A stretch of 64,000 bases of DNA from the NCBI GenBank assembly GCA_949316235.1, contig OX438755.1, positions 18,552,151 through 18,616,150 on the forward strand, read 5' to 3'. Positions within the stretch are counted from its first letter, which is position 1; every line of letters begins with the position of its first letter. Under the pieces are notes generated by a model. The model had not been told where the DNA came from, did no database searches, and saw only the letters and a list, made by a program, of their open reading frames with translations. Below, one piece after another: positions 42,970-53,659 of this stretch. The translations under genes were made by a program, and so were the position numbers. This DNA is from Oegoconia quadripuncta (taxonomy: Eukaryota > Arthropoda > Insecta > Lepidoptera > Autostichidae).

Positions 42970-43325
42970 ACATGCATGCAGAACAAGCCTTAGATGTAAC
43001 TAGCACGTTAGAATGTTACAAGTTGCGCGTGCGCATGTGTGTGGGGGTGAGTGCATTCATTTAAGATTTGCAAGCTTCTGCCTGTTAACAAAAAGAAAGG
43101 CAAACTAACTAACATATATATTTTTCCATAATATGTTGTTTCAAGAGTAAGCGAGTAAATGTGTGTAGCAGAGGATGTGTGAGGGTGTATGTATGGTTTG
43201 TGTGAGGGGGGTGTGTTTGTGTGTATACGTGTGTGTGAGGTAAATATATAGATAGGCAAGATATTAGAACAATTCTTGATATTACCTATAATAGACATAT
43301 ATATTTATATAAAAAAATTTTCAAC
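42970..43325. other. Unassigned, GT-rich
   Basis: Contains GT-rich low-complexity sequence (about 43020-43240) but no recognisable gene. Confidence 0.3.
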
Positions 43326-43343
43326 AATATGTAGGGGAGACCG

Positions 43344-43573
43344 GGGCAAAGTCGTATAGCTAAGCATTGCAAGCCGTAGTTCATTAAGTACAAAACACAG
43401 ACACATCAAATCAACGTTATTTATTACTTAGGCTCATAAGCTATATAATAATGTAAGTACTTTTCAAAAATTTCAATATAAAATGAAAATCGACAACAAA
43501 AAAAAAACCTCTAACTTTTCCGGTTTTGCCCCGTGATGTGGACAAAACCGTATACTATATACGATATTACCCC
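43344..43573. repeat. Left subterminal motif cluster of the pogo element
   Basis: Motifs related to GGGGCAAAACCGTATA occur at 43346-43359 (+), 43521-43533 (-), 43542-43554 (+) and 43558-43573 (-). They are likely transposase-binding sites by analogy with other transposons. Confidence 0.55.
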
Positions 43574-43578
43574 AGAAG

Positions 43579-45369
43579 TTAACGAGCTGCTAAACATCCT
43601 CTACACAGAAAATCGTCTAAATTCTCCGACTCGTAACCAGTGCAGCCTTCATGTGCCCAGCCTTTGCAATCTATACATTGCACCCAACCGTCATTCATAC
43701 GACTTGTGCAGTATTCTTCAAGACAGTACAAGCAAATGTTCTCATTTATCTGGATTTGCTTAACTTTTGGCGCTTTTTTCAGATCGAATATCGGTTTTTT
43801 GTTCTTTGAAATGGTATTCAACTCATTTTTATATGGAGACGAAGTAATTACAGCAGTTTCCCCTCTGCGACGGTCACTTTTTCTTTTGTCTTCTCTGTTT
43901 ATTTTGGGAATTGGCATTATATCTGCACACGTCACAGTTTTTAACGTAGTCGACGTTAACGTCGCAGCTGATAGTGGTTTCGGCTCCGGTGTCGCAGCAG
44001 AAGTTGATATTTCTTGCTCCTGTTTAACAAGCAGTGCAGTAACCTTTAACGATCCAGTTCTAACGACAGGTGCAGTAGTCGACAAAGCATCAATGGACGA
44101 AGAAGTTGGCGAGGCATCAAACGGCCCAGCCGAAGCTAAAGGTATGTCTGTTGTTTCAGCTGCAGCAAAATCATATTCGCTAAATACGTTGCGATTTGTT
44201 GGAAAGATGCCTGTTTTGGAAAAACCAGACAATGCGTTCTGCATCGAAGCTGACTTACAATAAGCTGCTCCAAAAAGTCTCGCAATTTGAAACTGTGTAA
44301 CTACTCGCCCGGGATTATTTCGTAGCCACATATTCACTTCTTGGGTATAATATGTGCTCATTGGCCCCATAATACTCACATCAAGGGGTTGTAACCTGTG
44401 GGTACAATGCGGTGGAAAGCTTAACATTATAACACCATTGTCCCTAGCCTTCAAAATTAATGGGAGATTTTTTGTATGGGTCGAGTGTCCGTCCAGCAAA
44501 AGAAGAACAGGAGATTCTTTTTTGGGTTTCACTGATTATATGAAGTGATCTAACCATTGTACGAAAATGTCGCTTTGAACCCAGCCACTTGGATGACATA
44601 CTGCTATTGTTCCTGGTGGAGCACCATCGAGAAGTTCTGCCTTCATACGGATACGAGGGAATATCAAAAGTGGAGGAACATAAAACCCTGAAGATGAGAC
44701 ACATAGGATAGCGGTGGTAAGTTGGCCTCTTTCCGCTGAACTCGCCAGACCGACCTGTTTCTTTCCTTTTAAGGCGATTATTCTGCTCTGTTTCTTAGGC
44801 ACCGTTGTTAGACCTGTTTCATCCACGTTAAAAATATGAGTTGGCAAAAATTTGTATTTATCTATAAGTTCCTCAAGCAAGTCAAAGAATGAGTTTACGC
44901 TGACCATGTTAAATCCCATCGCTCTTGCAATGGATGTTGGCTCAGCAGCACGTAGAGATAAAGTACTGTGTCGCTTCATGAACCCAGCAAGCCAATCTTC
45001 TCCTGCTAGTTCGGTAGTATCATTAAAATTATTTGGAAGGTTGTTCATTTTTGCCAGCTGGTATGCTAAACGACGAAGGTCTTTATAAGTCAGGCCAAAC
45101 AACCTTTACTCCATCAACAAAACATGTTCACATAAGTCTTGTTCTTGTGTTATCGAAAACACAGGCTTAAATCTTCCTAGGCCTTTTCTTATTGAAGCTT
45201 CCAAATCGTTAGTCTCCTTGTATTTATTGACTCGGTCCTGCAATGTAGATTTTGGTACCTGGTAGGTTGCAGCAGATTTTAAGTAGCCCATACTACCGTC
45301 AATAACAGCTTCAATGGCTAGTTTCATCTTATCTGAGTCCCAATTTTATCTTATAAATTTTCGCGGCAT
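43579..45369 (-). pseudogene. pogo-type transposase with PHD finger, three nonsense codons
   Basis: A 597-codon frame without any frameshift. The start is the ATG at 45369 (MPRKFIR). In-frame TAA codons stand at positions 8, 88 and 278, so the product would be broken. Domains: a pipsqueak-type helix-turn-helix (about 14-55), a CENP-B-type DNA-binding part with AGEDWLAGFMKRHSTLSLR (about 90-150), and a DDE domain with D183 (NVDETG), D293 (LLLDGHSTHT) and D330 (RLQPLDVSIMGPM). A low-complexity linker follows, then a C-terminal PHD finger (C546, C549, C565, C568, H573, C576, C589, C592). A PHD module on a pogo-like transposase may bind histone tails; that is inference. The low damage indicates recent inactivation. 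Confidence 0.9.
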
Positions 45370-45419
45370 TTTTGAAGCATCTTAAAAATAAAAACCCAAT
45401 ATAACTTCATATGCTAATA

Positions 45420-45834
45420 CCGAGGCAAAATCGTATATGGTACGGTTTTACCCCATACGGTTCTGACCCAATACTCGGTTTACAAACAATTCATTAAAGT
45501 ACCTACTTCTGCCAAGCAAAGTTGCCGGTGAAATATTATTTAATTGCGTGAAATAGATACACTACAACATAGTTTATAGGCCACTTACTTGTATAATACG
45601 ATCAAGATGCAATTCCTGATTATATTTATTCAAAAATAACATCAGCACTATGAAAAAACAATAAAATTAATTATTACGAAAATCCTCGTGCCTGTAGCGA
45701 CAAGTTTTCGTTGCTGAATCGTTCCGATTGGTTGACACCACTGACAGGCACGGGCGCGGGAAATTCAAATTATTGACGCGTATTGACGGGTCGTACGTTT
45801 TTACCCCGGTATACGGTTTTGGACGGGTCTCCCC
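45420..45834. repeat. Right subterminal motif cluster of the pogo element
   Basis: Related motifs at 45422-45438 (+), 45441-45454 (-), 45456-45470 (-) and within the last 35 bp. The arrangement mirrors the left end. Confidence 0.55.
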
Positions 45835-45940
45835 TACGTAATTATATAAGGTCATAGCTAAGCAAGAATTCTTAAGTATACGGATGCCACTAGCGGAGAC
45901 CATAGAGACGGAGACACATGGAATATGGATTACAACTGCT

Positions 45941-46300
45941 TTAATAAATGTAATATAATTGATTACAAGATCGATCATCTAACCTAGGTATATGCATATA
46001 TATTACGCTACATAAGGAGTCAGAGGCATCTTTACACGACCAACCAAGCAAGACATTTAGAACCTTAAACTTCACTTCAAATACGTTTAACTCTCTGAAG
46101 TCGAGCTCCCTCATAAATTGATTATAGATGTAGTGGTAAAGAAATTTTTGAAACCTGTGGGCAAAAGAGCTGCGCATAGTTGGGACTGGTACCCTAAAAA
46201 TTCGTGTTTTTAAAAGATCGATATAGTCGCGGCCGGAAAGAACTCGTTTGAGCATTTCCACCACCACCTTCAACAGATATAGCCTGCGGACACTAAGCAC
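45941..46300 (-). pseudogene. LINE-type ORF2 C-terminal fragment
   Basis: A 119-codon frame containing RRLYLLKVVVEMLKRVLSGR, IFRVPVPTMRSSFAHRFQKF and LDFRELNVFEVKFKVLN. The order (hydrophobic helix, FRVPxxxxR, late helix) resembles the C terminus of insect non-LTR ORF2. The middle part is duplicated in reverse next to it. Confidence 0.45.
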
Positions 46301-46484
46301 TTGTGTTGTTGTTGTGAATTTTTAGGGTACCAGTCCCAACTATGCGCAGCTCTTTTGCCCACAGGTTTCAAAAATTTCTTTACCACTACATCTATAATCA
46401 ATTTATGAGGGTGCTCGACTTCAGAGAGTTAAACGTATTTGAAGTGAAGTTTAAGGTTCTAAATGTCTTGCTTGGTTGGTCGTG
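46035..46484. repeat. Long inverted repeat: 169-bp arms, 112-bp spacer
   Basis: Arms 46035-46203 and 46316-46484 are reverse complements with a single mismatch by eye (GAGCT versus GAGCA). The spacer carries the upstream part of the LINE-like frame. A transcript in either direction would fold into a near-perfect double strand of about 169 bp. Confidence 0.95.
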
Positions 46485-46511
46485 CTGCATAAAGTAGAGA
46501 CGGAAAAGGAA

Positions 46512-46860
46512 TAGATAGATAGATAGATAAAGCATTTATTTACGCCACTGCGTTCACACAACTACACAATTTTTTAATTACAAAGAAATATACATACAAA
46601 TAAACGTAAAGACTAGAAAATACAAATAGCGAGTGTGTGCCGCAGTAGCACAAATGGGTTATATTATGTCAAACTTTATAATTGGCTTAATAAGTATGTA
46701 ATTTAATCTTAAGTAATATATAAGGATATGCTGTAAAGTTTGTTGAAAATAAATAAATAAATAAATAAATAAATAACTCAGTGTGGCACATCACTCAAAG
46801 AGCGAAACATTGGTTTTCAGTTACAACCCCTGCAATAGGCTTCCGCAAGGATACCTACAG
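46512..46860 (-). mobile_element. LINE-M 3' end carrying another LINE tail
   Basis: TATC tail, TGTGTGCCGCAGTAGCAC and CATTGGTTTTCAGTTACAAC blocks of LINE-M. Between about 46672 and 46776 a plus-strand sequence ending in AAAT repeats interrupts it. Confidence 0.6.
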
Positions 46861-46897
46861 CACAGCACCTACCTACTACTACCTACACTACAATACA

Positions 46898-47050
46898 TGA
46901 CTTATTTAAAAAGAGCAACCCTGGAGTTTCTTGCTCGTTCTTCTCTGGGGAGACTGCCTAGTGAATGAGCGATAACTGTATGTCATGACGATTTCAAATG
47001 TTATTCTTATAACTTACGAAACGATAACGAACGAAAAAAAAAAAAAAACA
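46898..47050 (+). mobile_element. LINE-R 3' end
   Basis: TTAAAAAGAGCAACCCTGGA, TTCTTCTCTGGGGAGACTGC and an A-rich end. Confidence 0.65.
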
Positions 47051-47225
47051 GCTTATCACTGCATTGTTTTACACAACTTAATCACAGTTTCTTAAAAAGT
47101 ATTACCTACGAGAAACTGCATTGAGACTTGACTCGGGCTTATGCAAGGTTATTTTTTCTATACCTGAAATCTAAATTAGTTGGGTCAGAAATATGAGGTT
47201 ATATTTTTATTATATAGGTAATAGA

Positions 47226-47456
47226 TAATAATATCTTTGCACATACACACATCGCCATCTGGTTCCACACTAAGAAACTAGGCTTGTATTATAGATAACA
47301 GATAGGTGATAAACTACAGAAATACATTTTTTTTTGTAAATAACAAAATGAAAACATCCATAACACATGTCTGTATTCATCATACAAACATCTGCCCCCT
47401 AGCGGGATTCGAACCCGCGACCTTTTGGTATAGCATAATACACCAAACAGGTCGTC
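47226..47456 (-). mobile_element. SINE-B copy, diverged
   Basis: 3' end ACACACATCGCCATCTGGTT, full body and B-box; a short deletion in the head removes part of the A-box region. Confidence 0.8.
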
Positions 47457-47459
47457 AAA

Positions 47460-47880
47460 TATAGCCGGATTTTTTTTTAATTTGTCTAATTATTTATTTA
47501 TTTATTTATTCACACGAAATCTTAACAGCATTTAAATATATATTTAACAATCAATATCTTTAATCTTGCATGCCAGATAATAAGATTTCAATACTGTCTG
47601 TATATGTTTGATCCAGTAGCAAACTGATTCCAATAATAATACAACTCCAGATTCCAATAATTATAGACTGATAAACTCCCTACAAGCGGAAAATAACAGT
47701 AACGGAATTGTTTGTTTTTTGTTTCTTTTTGTAGCCATATTGATTACAAAATATATGATCTAATTGGGGCGTATCTGCTTTTTGGTATACAAAATATAAA
47801 CTTGTATGAATTAAGTTATTTCGTCTGGTTTTTGGTTTTTATGACTAAGTTATTTTTTCTTTCATTCCCAGGTTTCATTT
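47460..47880. other. Unassigned AT-rich sequence
   Basis: No recognisable feature. Confidence 0.3.
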
Positions 47881-47882
47881 GA

Positions 47883-48186
47883 CCGCCTCCGTAAAATCCA
47901 CTCCACTTAATGTAAACAACATTGGGTTTACGATTCGGAGGTCGCGGGTTGGTTGATGGTAGTTCATTTTAAATGTCCGCCTAGCTAGCTACCGCCATCT
48001 TATCTAAATCTGCCGCCAAGCAGCAATGTTAAAGCATTGTTGTGTTCCGGTTGTCAGAGATAAGATAGTCAGTCCCCCTAATGTGTTGGGGTTTTCGGGT
48101 CAGTACGCTTCTACCTTCGACCTCATCTTCACTTAACATCAGGTGTGATTGAGGTCAAGTACGAACCCGTCGTGCATAAAAAAAAA
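47883..48186 (+). mobile_element. SINE-A copy with altered head
   Basis: An extra ACTCCACTTA-type insertion lies within the A-box region, and a deletion runs from the B-box into the body (GGTCGCGGGTTGGTTGATGG). The tail is intact with poly-A. Confidence 0.8.
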
Positions 48187-48189
48187 GTT

Positions 48190-49045
48190 ATCATAACCGT
48201 AGTCTGGTTTTTGTGATGTATATTTTAAAATTTGTTCTTCTTTCATTCCCAGGTAGACATTTCAGAGTAATCGAGTCTTTAGGCTAACATAAATATACCC
48301 TTTGTTGATTGTTTTTATAAAACCAAACGATTTAACAAGTTTGATCATCGACTAAGGCAGGCTAAATTTTAATTAAACGGATAAAATTTGTTGTCATAAA
48401 TCTAAGGAATATCGAGATTTTTGCCGTATTTAATGGGAAATTATTTATCTTGCCGGCACGTATAATTATTATTATTTTATTTATTATTCTTTTATTTTAA
48501 GAACACAAACAGTCAAAGCATAATACAAGAAACTTGTTAAAATAATAAATCTTTGACAAACAGTGTCCACAGATAAAAGTTTTCAAAAAACATATTCATT
48601 TACACCACCAGAACTACTATAAGAGGCAAATATTTCCTTTATAGCCAGTTAGTACGGAGCTCTTGGCGACTGAGATGTTGTTATATATCGCGCTATTCCG
48701 AAACTAGAAAATTATGTTGTATTATCTTGTTCACCATAAAAGTATGGATATACTATCCACAAAACTACTGCGTATAGTAATCCAATCTCTTACTACTACT
48801 ATGTCATGTCAAAAAAATTTCACCGTCTGTCCGCATATATGGCCATTACTCATCTGTCCTTAAACAGTCAGAAAGCTGACCCTCCGTCGGTCCCAATTTG
48901 TCTTATTCTCATTATTTCCTTAGAGAATATGGGGTCCTTTATGGGGACGCTTTTTTATGCTTCCTGAAATATTGTGAAACTTAGTATTTATCATGAACAC
49001 AATATGCAGTCATGATATAAACTTAAGAAACGTACCTAGCTATTT
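48190..49045. other. Unassigned AT-rich sequence
   Basis: No recognisable repeat family or gene. Confidence 0.3.
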
Positions 49046-49049
49046 TGAT

Positions 49050-49380
49050 TTTATTTTATGCACAACGGGTTGGTACTTGACCTTAAACACACCTGATGTT
49101 AGGTGATGATGAGGTCGAAGGTGGAAGCGTACTGACTCGGAAACCCTAACACATTTGGGGGACTGGCTATCTTATCTCTGACAACCGGAACACAACAATG
49201 CTATTATAATTGCTGCTTGGCGGCAGATTTAGATAAGATGGTGGTAGCTAGCCAGACGGACATTTAAAATGCCCTACCACCAACCTAACCGAGTAATTAA
49301 ACATGTACCCGGCTGGGGATCGAACCCGCGACCTCCCAATCGTAAACCCAAATTTTGTTTACATTGAGCCACGAAGGCGG
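49050..49380 (-). mobile_element. SINE-A copy, full length
   Basis: Tail, body and head are present; the A run has been partly replaced (TTTTATTTTATG). Confidence 0.85.
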
Positions 49381-49392
49381 TTAAAAGTTAAT

Positions 49393-49505
49393 ATCAGCAT
49401 CATCATCATATCAGCCAGAGGACGTCCACTGCTGAACATAGGCCTCCCCCATAGAATTCCAGAGTGACCGGTTGGAAGTGGCTTGCATCCAGCGGCTTGC
49501 AAGAT
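49393..49505 (-). pseudogene. RTE-clade ORF2 C-terminal end
   Basis: Minus-strand frame SNRSLWNSMGEAYVQQWTSS, then G and a stop (49411-49413). This is the characteristic end of RTE-type ORF2, followed by only about 18 bp of 3' UTR made of ATG/GAT units, also an RTE habit. SINE-C ends in nearly the same sequence. Confidence 0.75.
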
Positions 49506-49509
49506 TTTG

Positions 49510-51115
49510 TTTGTCTACGGGAATCGGCCAGTTTATATTTATTTCTGTGCTTTCTATCTTGTGTTGTCATAGTAGTTTTGCTACATCGACTAACAGAAAA
49601 ATGCATATATTTTTTTCAAATAGATTTACCTAAATTGACATTCATCAAATAATTACATGACTTACATTGCATCGGCGATTTTGCGACTGCATCGATACTG
49701 CATCGCGTATTAGCGACTTTTTGCATTTCATTTCGGTATCGAAATGTATCGAGACGTAATTTCTTACTATTCATAATCCGCCCATATTAAGCGATCTCGA
49801 CATTGAAATCCAACTTGAGTTCACATTAAACTTGAGACAATTTTTCATTAAAAAAGTTGTCTCAAGTGTAAACTCAAGCTCGATTTCATGATTGCAATCG
49901 ATCTTTAGTTGATCTTATATTTGAGATTGTTCCTCAAATGTGAAACCTGGATTGGCATACGATTGCGTTAGTGAAGCGTTCACTCGAAAATGCAAGTAAA
50001 TCGCCTATATTCTTAAAGTTTCTTCAATTTGACTAAACACATAAATGGCTCATTATAAGCTGTATACTATGGCATTCATGAGTGTCTGATGATGACTAGA
50101 TATACGGTATTCGGATAAGCCTATATAGGTTTTTGTGACACCTGTAATTATGTCTTTGTAAATAAATAAATAAAATACATTACAAAGCCCTGGCATTAAC
50201 ATCCTTAAAAACAAAGTTTTCTATTAAAAATCTCCTTTAATGAAAGTGGTTTAAAACACATACAATGTTTTTGCAGAAAAATCAGACGAGTCCCAAAAGG
50301 TCTTAAGTTTTAAGCTCATTGAAATCACCGAGCTTAAAAACAGCAAAGCAGTGAAATTTCACGCGAAAGAGAACGCCGAAAAATAACGCCGGCAAAATAC
50401 GAAAATGGATAATAGCAGAATTAAACTGGAGCTCATTTTTCTCACCCTTGCACGAATGGCGGGCGAAATAATAAAAAAAAAACATATGAGAAGCCAACGA
50501 ATACAGCAAAGGGGATATCGCGAGAGAATGTAGAATACAATATTGCTCCCCCAGAGAAAATTAGAGCTTGCAATCTACAAGCGGAATTGTGTGACGTGTG
50601 CACGTTTGTTTTCAGAGGGTTCCGTATCTTTATACATATGTAAAGTAACGTCAGTATCGTGGTAATCGTGTGTGCAGTAGTGGAAAACCGTCTAAAATTA
50701 GCCATGAATGCTCATAAATGTCAAATAGCTCATCTAGTGGCAACTAAATACTAATGTCAAGTGCCTATGATATCTGTAACTTCCAACGTAAAAGATAGTA
50801 AGAATTAAATATTGGGAAATGATTAAGTATAATAGCATACGCACACAAACACACACATACTTACACACCACAAACAGGATATTAAAGTTAGACATATTTT
50901 TGGAAAATATCAGTTTTTTTTAAAATTAGTATTTATTGTAAAGCTGTTATTGTACCTAATGCTTACTTCTACGAACGTATCAAAAACTGTTTGCTATGGA
51001 AGAGCTGTTTCCTGACAAAAGTATTCTTATACTTACTAGGAACCCTCAACCCTATTACGTAATAAGTCTGATATTCAAAATTGTTTTACTTTGAGTTTCT
51101 ATGTTACTGTTATTG
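49510..51115. other. Unassigned sequence
   Basis: No SINE or coding remnant recognised. A retrotransposon-type end with AATA repeats lies at about 50130-50176 (TTTGTAAATAAATAAATAAA). The GC-richer part at 50330-50700 has no recognised gene on either strand. Confidence 0.3.
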
Positions 51116-51117
51116 TT

Positions 51118-51231
51118 TAGCGGGCTTAATTTATTCTGGTGTTTATTACATTTCACGACTATTTTAACATGACTACCATATTTGTATGCCAATTAGGTTG
51201 ATCACAGAGATCATATTTATAAGTTTATGTA
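51118..51231 (+). mobile_element. LINE-Q fragment
   Basis: Shares TAACATGACTACCATATTTG and the GATCACAGAGATCATATTTA block with 9799-9930, in opposite orientation. Its end is cut by the SINE-A that follows. Confidence 0.55.
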
Positions 51232-51504
51232 TTTTTTTTATGCACGACGAGTTCGTACTTGACCTCAATCACACCTGATGTTAAGTGAAGATGAGGTCGA
51301 AGGTGGAAGCGTACTGACCCGGAAACCCCAACACATTTGGCGGACTGGCTATCTTATGTCTGACAACCGGAACACAACAATGCTATTAACATTGCTACTT
51401 GGCGGCAGATTTAGATAAGATGGTAGTAGCTAGCCAGGCGGACATTTAAAATGCCCTACCACCAACCAAACCGAGTACTTAAACATGTACCCCGCTGGGG
51501 AACG
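51232..51504 (-). mobile_element. SINE-A copy, left half of an inverted dimer
   Basis: Poly-T, tail and body in normal order. It stops inside the head at GGGGAACGAACCC and is immediately joined to a second SINE-A in the opposite direction. Confidence 0.85.
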
Positions 51505-51640
51505 AACCCAATGTAAACAACATTGGGTTTACGAATCGGAGGTCGCGGGTTCGATTCCCAACCTCGACCTCTCGACCTCATCTTCACTTAACATCAGGTG
51601 TGATTGAAGTCAAGTACCAATCAGTTGTGCATAAAAAAAA
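51505..51640 (+). mobile_element. SINE-A copy lacking its body, right half of an inverted dimer
   Basis: Head from CAATGTAAACAACATTGGGT to the B-box (51505-51562), then directly the tail (GACCTCATCTTCACTTAACA) and poly-A; the middle is deleted. Confidence 0.85.
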
Positions 51641-51851
51641 CATAAATTAATCTATAAAAAGTGACTGGGCTAGAACACATTTGTGGGAAGACTGGAAAAA
51701 GGAAGGACCGGAATTATACGTCACCAGGCTTCCCAACTATAGACGTAGTTATTAGAACTGATCGGTGATAGATATGGTTGTTGAGGAGGATAACACAAAA
51801 ATATAAACGGGAAGGAAATCACGAAATATGGTTTCTGGACAGGAGTTATAG

Positions 51852-51969
51852 TTTTTTTTTTTTATATGAGAGGGCGGCAAACGAGCATGCGGGCCACCTG
51901 ATGGAAAGCAATCACCGCCGCCCATGGACACCCGCAATACCAAAAGGGTCACAGATGCGTTGCCGGCCT
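51852..51969 (-). mobile_element. LINE-G 3' end, short
   Basis: Poly-T, then the GC-rich LINE-G 3' UTR (GAGAGGGCGGCAAACGAGCA) up to GCCGGCC; coding part almost absent. Confidence 0.75.
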
Positions 51970-52088
51970 GTGACGTGACGTGAAGTGTGAAGTGACGAAA
52001 ACTTATGAGTGTTATGTATTTGACGGTGTTATGTGTGTATGTATATTCAGTCTCTGTTCAGGAACATGTCGGCAATACGCAATCAAAT

Positions 52089-52310
52089 TATATACCAGCT
52101 TTTCGCCCGCGGCTTCGCCTGCGTGGAGTAACTTTATCTTGGATAATGTTTTTTTTTTTCTCACGGGAAAGACTCAATTTAGACGCATAAAAAATTAGCT
52201 ATGTTTTAATCCAAATACCAAATTTAAGCCGAATCCGTTCAACTGTGATTGAGCAAGAAGTAAACAAACGTACATCCAAACTTTCTCATTTATAATATTA
52301 GTTAGAAGTT
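52089..52310 (-). mobile_element. Helitron-like non-autonomous repeat
   Basis: On the minus strand, a start near AATATTATAAATGAGAAAGT and an end with a GC hairpin (GCAGGCGAAGCCGCGGGC) followed by GAAAAGCTGG. The same ends occur in the 27838 copy. Confidence 0.5.
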
Positions 52311-52322
52311 AGATAAGTTTTT

Positions 52323-52585
52323 TGTTTGGTGTGTTTGGTGTAGTGGTTAAAAATTCTGACTGCTATACCAAAAGGTCGCGGGTTCGAATCCCGCTAGGGG
52401 CATATGTTGTTTGTATGATGAATATAGACATGTGTTTCCCGAGTTGTTTTTCATTAATTTATGTATTTATTTACAAAAAAAAATATATTTGTGTAGTTTA
52501 TCAACCATTAGGTATCCATAATACAAGCCTAGTTGCTTAGTGTGGAACTAGATGGCGCTGTGTGTATGTGCAAAGATATATTTAT
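52323..52585 (+). mobile_element. SINE-B copy, full length
   Basis: Complete head, B-box, body, GGCGCTGTGTGTATGTGCAA and a TATTTA-like tail. Confidence 0.85.
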
Positions 52586-52861
52586 TAGATATATTTTGTT
52601 ATAGTATCAATCATAGACTACAGGAAAAGTTTAATGTATAGTCAACTAAATCATAATTAGTACATACAAAATATTTAACACGTGTTTAGATACTTTTGTG
52701 AAAATAAAACATAAACAAATGAAATGAAAACAACCTATTCGTGTCTGGCAGCATGGTGACACGTGGGCGCCTGTACTTCACTTAAATATTTTACTATCCC
52801 TATAGTAAATTACCTTTTTTTTTTGAATATTAGTCATATAATCTGTGATCTATTATCAATC

Positions 52862-53262
52862 GTGTGGGGTGTGGTTTCGGCACTCAAATAGAATAGAACC
52901 AACCCATCTCTTCCTGTGGGTGTCGTAAAAGGCGACTAAGGGACTTTTCACCAAAAAAACATCTATAGATTTGCACGTCACATGTGCATTTCTGTATACT
53001 TCATAAGGTCAACTTTGGATGTTGGTTCAATCATTAAACTCTTAATGTTTGGAACACCCAAACATTATTGTTTGGGATATCTCTGACCACCCCATTTGGG
53101 ATAAAGGTCGTGTGACGGTGACGTTATGTATGTATATAATCGTTGATAATAAAAAATCGTTAGCCATTGGAAAGTCGCCCATACTGTCTTTGGTGGCAGC
53201 AACTACTCTACAGGGGGGGACTGAAAATCTGCAACACTGCTGAGTCCCTACCCATTCATCAC
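52862..53262 (+). repeat. Repeat family P, longest copy
   Basis: Blocks CCAACCCATCTCTTCCTGTG, AAAAGGCGACTAAGGGAC, AACATTATTGTTTGGGATAT and GGCAGCAACTACTC. Parts recur at 15014 (+), 54486 (-) and 63566 (+). It is widespread in lepidopteran DNA as far as I recall; its class is not clear from the sequence. Confidence 0.6.
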
Positions 53263-53269
53263 AATACTG

Positions 53270-53659
53270 TGGTTCTCGATTCTATTCTATGTATGCTTGT
53301 GTTTTTTTTCTTCTTTGTGATGAATAAATACCTTTTATTATTATTTATATATGATATTTTTAATCGTTTCCCAAAATTTCACTCCTACTTCTTTTTACAC
53401 CCTGTATGTTAGAAGGGTTTTTGACTACGAACTACATTGCTCTCACACTCTGATGGTGTGCCATAGCACGCAAAACGAGTTTTGGCAACCGCGCTTAACG
53501 ATGCCCACGGGGGCTCGAACCTCGGCTTAGAGCGTTACATGGAAGATATTTAGAAACGTAACTACCATGGATTCGTAATGTGTACATATACTCAGAGACA
53601 AGAAATCACGTAATAAATCATGAATAGATACATGTGTGGTGCTATACGTATGACCTAGT
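53270..53659. other. Unassigned sequence
   Basis: Contains a retrotransposon-like end (GATGAATAAATACCTTTTAT) near 53320; otherwise nothing recognised. Confidence 0.3.

Larger units (their letters stand above)
43334..45834 (-). mobile_element. Complete pogo-type DNA transposon (2501 bp)
   Basis: The terminal inverted repeats are about 26 bp and imperfect (left GGGGAGACCGGGGCAAAG; right, reverse complement, GGGGAGACCCGTCCAAAA). TA stands directly outside each end (43332-43333 and 45835-45836), the target duplication of the Tc1/mariner/pogo group. The central transposase frame lies on the minus strand. Both ends carry several extra copies of a GGGGYAAAAYCGTATA-like motif. Confidence 0.92.

Noticed and set aside
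43640..44263. 207-codon plus-strand frame
   Set aside because: It lies antisense to the pogo transposase and has no motif; it is a shadow of that gene.
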